11,052 nt of DNA. It comes from CAKSQF01 sp963628435 (GTDB lineage: Bacteria; Bacillota; Clostridia; Oscillospirales; CAG-272). The notes below the pieces were generated by a model that worked only from the letters and a program-made list of their open reading frames with translations, was not told the origin of the DNA and did no database searches. Every line of letters begins with the position of its first letter. The first letter of the stretch is position 1. The stretch lies in assembly GCA_963628435.1 (NCBI GenBank), contig CAVGEY010000027.1:1-11052 (forward strand). The letters run 5' to 3'. Made by a program: the position numbers and the translations under genes. This document shows positions 5,684 to 11,052 of the stretch, one piece after another.

Positions 5684-7105
5684 TTATTCGTGTCCGCCCG
5701 TGCCTTCGTGGCTCGCGCTTTCCTTCTTGGCGGCGGCAACATTTCTGTTATGCTCGGCGAGCGTCTTTGCGTAGAGCATCGAGCCGTTGTAGCGTGATAC
5801 GAAATAATAGTATCCGCAGTTTTCTTCGGGATAAACCGCCGCTTTCAGCGCGTTGACCGAAGGATTGCAGACCGCGCCCGGCGTGAGTCCCTTGTAGAGA
5901 TAGGTGTTATAAGGTGTGTCGGTTTTGAGATCGTCGGACGAGACCTCTTTGTGTCTTGCCCCTTCGGTGTGTCTGAAATAATACTGAACGGTCGCGTCCG
6001 AATCGAGTCTGCCCATGAATGTCGACGATTTAAGACGGTTGTGGAAAACAGCCGAGACTATCGTGTAGTCGCTGATCTTCTGCGCCTCCGCTTCAATCAT
6101 CGAGGCGAGTATGACGACCTCATCGGGTGTCATTCCGATTTCTTCGCATTTTTCCTCGTAATCTTCGCCGAAATAGCGGTTGAAGTTGTTAAGCATCTTC
6201 TTAATCGCGGTTGCCTCAGAGCTGTCCGAGTAGAATCTGTATGTGTCGGGATAGAGATAGCCGTCAAGACGGTAGTATCTGTCGGACGACAGGCTGTCCG
6301 AGTCCAGATATTTCATAAACCAGAAATCGTAGTCGTAATTGTTTATCGCATTGATAAATCCCTCTCTCGTTCCGATTCCGTTTTCGAGGAAGAGATCGAT
6401 TATATCGTCGGTCGTCATGCCTTCGGTGAATGTTATGGTAATCTCCTCACGCGGAGGCGTCGGATTGAGAGCTGTCATTATCGAATCGTAGTTTGCCGAC
6501 GCGCTTATCGTGTATGTGCCGACCTTGACCGCGAAGTTGTCCTTCTTCTTGAGCTGAGCATAGAGCTTGAAAACAAGCGGAAAACGCACAACATCATTCT
6601 CTCCGAGAAGTTTCGCGACCTCCGCCGCCGACATTCCGGCATCGTCAATCGTTACGGTGTGGGTTACGGGATTGCCGTCGTCATCCTTTTCGTAGGTGAA
6701 CGCGAATACGTCGTTGCCGACCGAGATTATCATGACGCCGAGCAGAATTCCCAGAATGAGCGAGATCGTTATGACCGACACGGCGACGGCGAGCGAGCGC
6801 ACGGAGCCGCCTCTGTCTTTTATGACTTTGGTCTTTTTCTTCACGACAACCTCGACTGTCGGGATTTTATCGATTCCGTCCTGAAACTCAAATTCGGCGG
6901 CGGGAACATCGGTGTTTGTCGGGAGGTCGAGATTCGGCGCGCTCTTTTCGGGCGAAAATCCGATCTCTTCGGGATCGGTGCCGCTCGCCTTTTCAAAATG
7001 AGAGGGGATAATCTCAATTTCGTTTTCGGTTTTTTCGGGATTTTCGGGATTTTGCGGGGTGGCAGTCTTTTTTTCGACCGCCTTTTCGTTTTGATTTGTC
7101 ATCAT
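5684..7105 (-). CDS. mltG: Endolytic murein transglycosylase MltG
   Basis: A 473-residue membrane enzyme that cleaves nascent peptidoglycan strands and so ends glycan chain growth. A cytoplasmic, charged, low-complexity N-terminus (1-100) precedes one transmembrane helix (about 104-129). A LysM-like region follows (about 150-212, with MSAAEVAKLLGEN). The YceG/MltG catalytic domain shows DGYLYPDTY (281-289), ILASMIEAEA with the likely catalytic E338, FHNRL (354-358), YNTYLYKGLTPGAVCNP (399-415) and EHNRNV near the C-terminus. E. coli MltG is shorter and has no such long N-terminal tail, which is common in Clostridia. Tandem ATGs at 7105 and 7102 give an uncertain start of one residue, with AAAGGA about 12 bases upstream. 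It sits 36 bp after the CPBP gene in the - strand series. Confidence 0.95.
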   Translation of the reverse strand: MMTNQNEKAVEKKTATPQNPENPEKTENEIEIIPSHFEKASGTDPEEIGFSPEKSAPNLDLPTNTDVPAAEFEFQDGIDKIPTVEVVVKKKTKVIKDRGGSVRSLAVAVSVITISLILGILLGVMIISVGNDVFAFTYEKDDDGNPVTHTVTIDDAGMSAAEVAKLLGENDVVRFPLVFKLYAQLKKKDNFAVKVGTYTISASANYDSIMTALNPTPPREEITITFTEGMTTDDIIDLFLENGIGTREGFINAINNYDYDFWFMKYLDSDSLSSDRYYRLDGYLYPDTYRFYSDSSEATAIKKMLNNFNRYFGEDYEEKCEEIGMTPDEVVILASMIEAEAQKISDYTIVSAVFHNRLKSSTFMGRLDSDATVQYYFRHTEGARHKEVSSDDLKTDTPYNTYLYKGLTPGAVCNPSVNALKAAVYPEENCGYYYFVSRYNGSMLYAKTLAEHNRNVAAAKKESASHEGTGGHE

Positions 7106-7141
7106 AGGCTCAATAATTCCTTTTTCGGTTTATTGTCGGCT

Positions 7142-8056
7142 CTAACCGACAAGCGACATAATCACAAAGAAAAGAATACAGACAATAAGGGTGAGTGAGA
7201 AGAACGCGGATGCCGCCGATTCGTTTTTGCCGGGCGCTTTTCCCGACATTCCGCGTGCGGCGTTTCTGTCGTCATAGGCGTACTCGAAATATACTCCCTC
7301 GGCCTCCCTGAAAACAACGCAGAGAAAGACGAGAAAGAGAGTGGTTACGATAAAGACCGAGAAAAGCACGCCGCGCGGCTGAAGCACGACCTCTTTTATA
7401 TAAGGAAGAAGATATACGCTCGCGAGATTGTTCGCGATATGCAGAATTATCGGCGCGAGCAGACTTTTGGTCATATAGAGCGAGGCGGCGAGGATTATTC
7501 CGCAGAAAAATCTTGTCGGCAGTTCGCCGAAGCTGAAATGCGACATGGCGAAGGTCAGCGAACTTATGATTATCGCGGCGGCGGGGCCGTACGGACTGTA
7601 TTCGGAGAGAATGACTCCGCGGAAAACAAATTCCTCGCAGACCGCAGGCACGATACAGAGGGCGAAAACGACATAGAGGACATTCGCCGATTCGAGCGCG
7701 GACACGCTCTCGCCGGATGCCGCCGTGCCTCCCGATATGCTGCCGACTACCGTGCTCCACAGAATACTTACGGTCAGCGTGCCGAAAAGCATCACGCCGA
7801 GCAGGCCGATGAGCAGCACGATTTTCGAGAACGAAAAGACTCTGATATTCAGTTTTTTCGTGAATGACAGACGGCAGAGGCGGCTGTAAAAGAGTGTCGG
7901 CATGACAAGTGTCAGCACCTGTATGACTATCGCCGACGCGAAGGCGGACGCCTCATCGGTCCCCCAAAGCCATGTCAGCGATGACGACAGGGCAAGCAGA
8001 CAGTATATCGACAGTATCAGCAGCGGCGCTTTTGTCGAGGCGCGCAGTTTTTTCAT
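7142..8056 (-). CDS. CPBP (CAAX protease/bacteriocin-processing) family intramembrane metalloprotease
   Basis: A 304-residue polytopic membrane protein, related to eukaryotic Rce1. Hydrophobic segments are spread over nearly the whole chain. The family motifs are EEFVFRG (E141, E142, R146), MSHFSFG (H173) and the last motif ILHIANN (H206, N209), which together form the predicted metal-binding and catalytic site. In bacteria such proteins act in processing or immunity for peptides and in envelope maturation; the substrate here is unknown. The ATG at 8056 is preferred because AGGGA lies about six bases upstream, while the ATG at 8095 has no ribosome binding site. An odd stretch GSISGGTAASGES interrupts two membrane segments as an outside or inside loop. 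Neighbours are the cyclo-ligase 61 bp upstream and mltG downstream. Confidence 0.88.
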   Translation of the reverse strand: MKKLRASTKAPLLILSIYCLLALSSSLTWLWGTDEASAFASAIVIQVLTLVMPTLFYSRLCRLSFTKKLNIRVFSFSKIVLLIGLLGVMLFGTLTVSILWSTVVGSISGGTAASGESVSALESANVLYVVFALCIVPAVCEEFVFRGVILSEYSPYGPAAAIIISSLTFAMSHFSFGELPTRFFCGIILAASLYMTKSLLAPIILHIANNLASVYLLPYIKEVVLQPRGVLFSVFIVTTLFLVFLCVVFREAEGVYFEYAYDDRNAARGMSGKAPGKNESAASAFFSLTLIVCILFFVIMSLVG

Positions 8057-8117
8057 AAAATTTCCCTGTTTCTTATCCGCGTTGTACGCGGACATTCGCG
8101 TCTTATGCGCGTATTTG

Positions 8118-8750
8118 TTATTTATGAAGGTAGATAGTCTTTTTTTCGGTTACGACAAGATCGGCTTTTTTGTCGTATCTGCCGCGAGGCAGACGATCGG
8201 CAAGCAGCTTGTGATAGACAACGGTAACCGCCGTCGCCGAAAAATCGGAGAGATAACGGTCGTAATAGCCTTTTCCGTAGCCGAGTCTGTATCCTTCACG
8301 GTCGACCGAGAGGGCGGGAATTATCATAAGCACCGATCCGCGCGGCAGGCTCTTGTCAAGCACGGGACAGCCGTCTGCCGGCTCGCGAAGGCCGAATACG
8401 CCGTCGGTAAACTGCGACGAAAGATCGGTAACCTGCCGATATTCCATCACACCTGCGGCGAAAACTTTCGGAAAATATATATTTTTGCCGTCGGCAAGCG
8501 CTTTTTCGGCAAGCGGCAGCAGGTTTATCTCGTCGGCTTTCGGATAATAGAAAAGTATGTCGGCGGCATATCTGTAACTTGTCAGCGATGCGATTTTGTC
8601 GACAACCGCAAGATCTGCCGCAGCTTTCAGCTCTGCGTTTTCGGTGAGTTCAAGACGGCGGCGTCTGTACTCTTCCCTGAGCGCGTTTTTACGGTCTCTG
8701 ACATTGAGCCGTTCGCCGATGTTTTTCGGATTTTCAGGATATTCTTCCAT
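8118..8750 (-). CDS. 5-formyltetrahydrofolate cyclo-ligase
   Basis: A 210-residue cytoplasmic enzyme that converts 5-formyl-THF to 5,10-methenyl-THF with ATP, returning a dead-end folate to one-carbon metabolism. The basic N-terminal helix RKNALREEYRRRR, ILFYYPKADEIN, IYFPKV and FGLREP fit the family. The diagnostic block is GYRLGYGKGYYDRYL (about 153-167), which binds the nucleotide phosphates. The ATG at 8750 is preferred: AGGA lies nine bases upstream, whereas for the ATG at 8759 the same AGGA abuts the start. The N-terminus is about 15-20 residues longer than a minimal cyclo-ligase. It starts 33 bp after the DJ-1-family gene. Confidence 0.93.
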   Translation of the reverse strand: MEEYPENPKNIGERLNVRDRKNALREEYRRRRLELTENAELKAAADLAVVDKIASLTSYRYAADILFYYPKADEINLLPLAEKALADGKNIYFPKVFAAGVMEYRQVTDLSSQFTDGVFGLREPADGCPVLDKSLPRGSVLMIIPALSVDREGYRLGYGKGYYDRYLSDFSATAVTVVYHKLLADRLPRGRYDKKADLVVTEKKTIYLHK

Positions 8751-8783
8751 TTTTCGCATTCCTGTCTTTCTTATTTACCGATT

Positions 8784-9356
8784 TTATCGTGTTACGCGGC
8801 GGTCGGCGATTACCGATGCCGCCATCTTTCCGGCGGCATCATGTCCGTCGAGCATTCCGAGCGCGGCAAGCGCGAAATCGAGAGCGACTCCCATGCCGGC
8901 GGCGGTGAGAATCCTGCCGTCGCAGACAACCCCGTCATACAGAACTTCGGCGCCGTCAAGCGCGTTCTCGAATCCGGGGAAGCAGACCGCTTTTTTGCCC
9001 TTCAAAAAACCTCTTTTGCCGAGAATCGAGGGCGCGGCGCAGATTGCCGCGAGCTTTACAGATTCGTTTTCGCCCGCGATTTCGAGGATTTCGGACAGTT
9101 TCGGATTTTTGTCGAGATTTTTCGTGCCGGGCATACCGCCGGGCAGAATGAGCATCTCCGCGGACGCGGCATCGCTGCCGGTGATTTCGGCGATTTTCAT
9201 GTCGGCGGCGATTTTTATGCCGTGCGCTCCGCAGACGAAGATGTCGGATGTTCCGACGGCGACTGTTTTAATCTGTTTGCCGGCGCGGCGAAGAATGTCG
9301 AGCGGAGTGAGCGCCTCGATTTCCTCGAAGCCGTCCGCAAGAAAGAGGTAGATCAT
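8784..9356 (-). CDS. DJ-1/PfpI (ThiJ/YajL) family protein
   Basis: A 190-residue class I glutamine amidotransferase-like fold protein. It has FEEIEA with E14 at the position of the DJ-1 active-site glutamate, LPGGMPGTKNL (71-81), and the nucleophile elbow AAICAAPSILG with C106, the position used in human DJ-1. Family members are variously reported as glyoxalases, deglycases, chaperones or redox sensors, so the exact reaction here is unknown. GGAGG lies close upstream of the ATG (an excellent ribosome binding site). The gene lies 193 bp downstream of tmk with two long hairpins in the gap, so it may head its own transcript together with the cyclo-ligase. Full length. Confidence 0.92.
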   Translation of the reverse strand: MIYLFLADGFEEIEALTPLDILRRAGKQIKTVAVGTSDIFVCGAHGIKIAADMKIAEITGSDAASAEMLILPGGMPGTKNLDKNPKLSEILEIAGENESVKLAAICAAPSILGKRGFLKGKKAVCFPGFENALDGAEVLYDGVVCDGRILTAAGMGVALDFALAALGMLDGHDAAGKMAASVIADRRVTR

Positions 9357-9434
9357 AAGTTCCTCCGTAATTTTCTCAATTTTTGCGGTTGAAAAGTTTT
9401 CGGAATGGCTTTCCCCGCGTTCTGTTTCTCTCTC

Positions 9435-9485
9435 GAAAAGTTTTTTGGAAAGGTTCGGAAAACCTTTTTTTCAAAAAAGGTTTTC
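9435..9485 (-). repeat. 50-nt stop-proximal element, copy 2
   Basis: A 13-bp stem (arms beginning GAAAACC and ending GGTTTTC around T6/A6, loop TC) at 9458-9485. On the - strand it is followed by a tail running CCGAACC, then CAAAAAACTTTTC. Head-to-tail with copy 3 at a spacing of 65 bp. A further fragment (GAAAAGTTTTCGGAA) at about 9391-9405 may be a decayed copy. Confidence 0.75.
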
Positions 9486-9499
9486 TGACATTCTCTCTC

Positions 9500-9549
9500 G
9501 AAAAGTTTTTGGGGAGGGTTTGGGAACCCCTTTTTTCAAAAAGGGGTTC
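9500..9549 (-). repeat. 50-nt stop-proximal element, copy 3
   Basis: A 12-bp perfect stem (GAACCCC + T5 / A5 + GGGGTTC) at 9524-9549, directly abutting the tmk stop codon (9550-9552), with the tail CCCTCCCCAAAAACTTTTC on the - strand. The same layout follows the kinase stop at 4242. No U-run follows, so it is not a textbook intrinsic terminator. Confidence 0.78.
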
Positions 9550-10227
9550 TCAACATCTCTCTTTTGAAATGTTTTCGAGAGCGGCGGCCCTGACCTCCCC
9601 GAAAATGTCGGCAATCGGACGGGGCGAGCCGCCCTCATAGCAGACAATCTTTTTCCAGCCGAGATAGTCGCAGGCATAGAGCGCCGCCTCGTAGCAGCGG
9701 TCGAGATAATCGCTGTCGGTTTCGTGAATGTCGACCTTGCGCCCCTCTTTTTCGGCGCGGCTCTTTATCAGCGCACGCGAGATGTCGGGCCGCATCTCAA
9801 GATAGATTATAAGATCGGGCTTCGGTATGCCGAGCTTCACATATTCGTTGTCCCAGAGCCAGTCGAGAAAGCCGTTCCATTCGGATTTCGGCATCTTCGA
9901 GCATTGGTGAACGGCATTCGCCGTCGTGTAACGGTCGGCGACAATGATTTTGCCGTTTTTGTAGTCGTCTCCCCATTCGGTGCGGTATGACCAGTAGCGG
10001 TCAATGCCGAAAAAGGTCGCGGCGGCATATCCGCCCGTGTCGTCGGGATGTCCGCCCAGCTCACCCGCAAGATAGCCGTCTACGAGCGCCGCCGATTTTT
10101 TTCCGTGGCGGGGAAAATCGATTCTCCGCGCGGACATTCCGTTTTCGCATAAATAATCGGTGAGCAGTCTGCTCTGTGTTCCTTTTCCCGAGCCGTCAAG
10201 CCCGTCTATAACGATAAGCCGTCCCAT
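9550..10227 (-). CDS. tmk: Thymidylate kinase
   Basis: A 225-residue P-loop enzyme that phosphorylates dTMP to dTDP in dTTP synthesis. The Walker A motif is GLDGSGKGTQ (9-18), DFPRH (37-41) is the dTMP-phosphate binding segment, DRY lies at 98-100 and PDLIIYLEMRPDIS (137-150) is the core strand. The basic SRAEKEGRK (156-164) forms the LID. The ribosome binding site is weak (only GAGAAAG-like purines upstream), and translation may be coupled to pgsA, which ends 31 bp upstream. FPRH in place of the E. coli-type EPGG fits the TMPK variant seen in many Clostridia. The stop codon abuts a long hairpin repeat. Confidence 0.93.
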   Translation of the reverse strand: MGRLIVIDGLDGSGKGTQSRLLTDYLCENGMSARRIDFPRHGKKSAALVDGYLAGELGGHPDDTGGYAAATFFGIDRYWSYRTEWGDDYKNGKIIVADRYTTANAVHQCSKMPKSEWNGFLDWLWDNEYVKLGIPKPDLIIYLEMRPDISRALIKSRAEKEGRKVDIHETDSDYLDRCYEAALYACDYLGWKKIVCYEGGSPRPIADIFGEVRAAALENISKERC

Positions 10228-10258
10228 TCTGCAAGTTCGCTTTCTCTTTCGCTTTCTA

Positions 10259-10906
10259 TTATTTTTCGACCTTTTCGCCGCTCATCATGGGCAGATAAAT
10301 CTTAAAATAGTTTATGCCCGAATAGACGGTCATGAATACCATCACGAACAGCGATGTGTAGGTAAGCACGGGAATTTCCCAGAAAAGCGGCTCAATAAGC
10401 GCCGCGACTACAAATATAATCTGCGATACCGTCTTGACTTTGCCCGCCATGTTCGCGGCGATGACTTTGCCGCCGCCTGTCTTGCATATAAGCCGCAGAG
10501 ATGTTACCGCAAGCTCTCTCAGAATCACGATGAATGTCGAAAATGCGACGAGAATCGAGAAAACTCTGTCGTCCGCCATATAGACGATAAGCGAGAGCAT
10601 CGCGCCGAGCACGAGCAGTTTGTCGGCGAGCGGATCGAGAAATTTGCCGAAATCGGTTACGAGATCGTATTTTCTCGCGAGTTTTCCGTCAAGCATGTCG
10701 GTCAGCGATATGAGCGAAAAGAGAATCGCGCCGATGACGCGTGTCGCGTCGCCGCCGCCGATGTCGAATATCACGGCGGCCATGAATACGGGAACGAGGA
10801 TCGCCCTCGCCACCGTCAGTATGTTCGGCAGATTTTTCGGGCATCCGCCCTTTTTTTCGGTATTTAGGGTATTGTTTATATTGTTTTCGTTGTTTTCGTT
10901 TGACAT
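10259..10906 (-). CDS. pgsA: CDP-diacylglycerol--glycerol-3-phosphate 3-phosphatidyltransferase
   Basis: A 215-residue integral membrane enzyme that makes phosphatidylglycerol phosphate from CDP-diacylglycerol and glycerol 3-phosphate. The CDP-alcohol phosphotransferase motif is complete: D70, D73-G74, A77-R78, G87, D91, D95. An Asn-rich N-terminal tail (about residues 2-14) precedes LPNILTVARAI, the usual first helix. The ATG at 10906 is preferred, with AAGGAA about nine bases upstream; the frame extends to a TTG at 10933, but that extension contains the ribosome binding site itself. As the first - strand gene here, it may head the operon, with tmk 31 bp downstream. The class fits PgsA; phosphatidylserine or cardiolipin synthases of the same superfamily are less likely on length and on the context of tmk. 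Confidence 0.92.
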   Translation of the reverse strand: MSNENNENNINNTLNTEKKGGCPKNLPNILTVARAILVPVFMAAVIFDIGGGDATRVIGAILFSLISLTDMLDGKLARKYDLVTDFGKFLDPLADKLLVLGAMLSLIVYMADDRVFSILVAFSTFIVILRELAVTSLRLICKTGGGKVIAANMAGKVKTVSQIIFVVAALIEPLFWEIPVLTYTSLFVMVFMTVYSGINYFKIYLPMMSGEKVEK

Positions 10907-10950
10907 TTTAAGCTGTTCCTTTCCTGATTTCAAATGTCATTAACATAAGC

Positions 10951-11044
10951 CGAATCGCTTTGGCGATTTGAGGTTTTATGTGCAATCATCCCGTGCGGTA
11001 TTTGCCGTATTCGGCTTTGTCGAATGACTGTCGAAAGACGGTCA
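10951..11044. repeat. Hairpin cluster upstream of pgsA
   Basis: Three small hairpins in 94 bp: CGAATCGC / GCGATTTG (10951-10970, one wobble), ATTCGGC / GTCGAAT (11009-11025, one wobble, TTT loop) and TGACTGTC / GACGGTCA (11025-11044, one wobble, GAAA loop). On the - strand the first reads CAAATCGC, CAAA, GCGATTCG, then GGCTTA, close to the hairpin and flank in units A and B. This may be the edge of a second array. No gene or promoter is called. Confidence 0.5.
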
Positions 11045-11052
11045 GGCAAATA

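Noticed and set aside
5951..7198. Long + strand frame of 415 codons opposite mltG
   Set aside because: mltG on the other strand has full family motifs. The + frame is a composition shadow with no recognisable domain.
7902..9392. Long + strand frame of 496 codons
   Set aside because: It lies opposite parts of three well supported genes (CPBP, cyclo-ligase, DJ-1 family) and has no recognisable motifs.

Overview
The window looks like a chromosomal segment from a mid-GC member of the Clostridia (Bacillota), possibly Oscillospirales. This is inferred from Gram-positive style genes (lipobox lipoprotein, MltG with a long cytoplasmic N-terminus, CPBP membrane protease), strong purine-rich ribosome binding sites and tight same-strand gene packing. 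No rRNA or tRNA is present to fix the taxonomy.

Left part, + strand. Positions 1-683 hold no gene. They contain two perfect 179-bp tandem units, a third truncated unit, and a run of small hairpins set in conserved flanking sequence, with one REP-like element inside. Then come a GH76 (alpha-1,6-mannanase-like) lipoprotein (684-1997), an OmpR-family response regulator (2037-2720) and a sensor histidine kinase (2809-4242). The three are probably co-transcribed and end at a strong intrinsic terminator (4316-4360).

Middle and right part, - strand, in transcription order: pgsA, tmk, a DJ-1/PfpI-family protein, 5-formyltetrahydrofolate cyclo-ligase, a CPBP protease, mltG, a CofE-fold protein and a REP-associated tyrosine transposase (RAYT, 4359-4949). 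Gaps are mostly about 30-60 bp, except 193 bp after tmk that holds two long hairpins. The set covers lipid synthesis, nucleotide and folate housekeeping and envelope functions. The transposase is AT-richer and looks like a later arrival next to the terminator.

The most notable signal is a RAYT/REP pair. A 28-nt sequence made of the tetranucleotide GTAG followed by an imperfect hairpin occurs three times without a mismatch: once in the hairpin array at 397-424, and twice in opposite orientations inside the RAYT coding sequence (4554-4581 and 4722-4749), where it is read in frame as protein. A second repeat family of about 50 nt (long hairpin plus conserved tail) lies just after the stop codons of the histidine kinase and of tmk, each time in the sense orientation. 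The hairpin cassettes upstream of the GH76 gene, with conserved flanks and differing self-complementary cores, are a third structured family whose function I cannot name.
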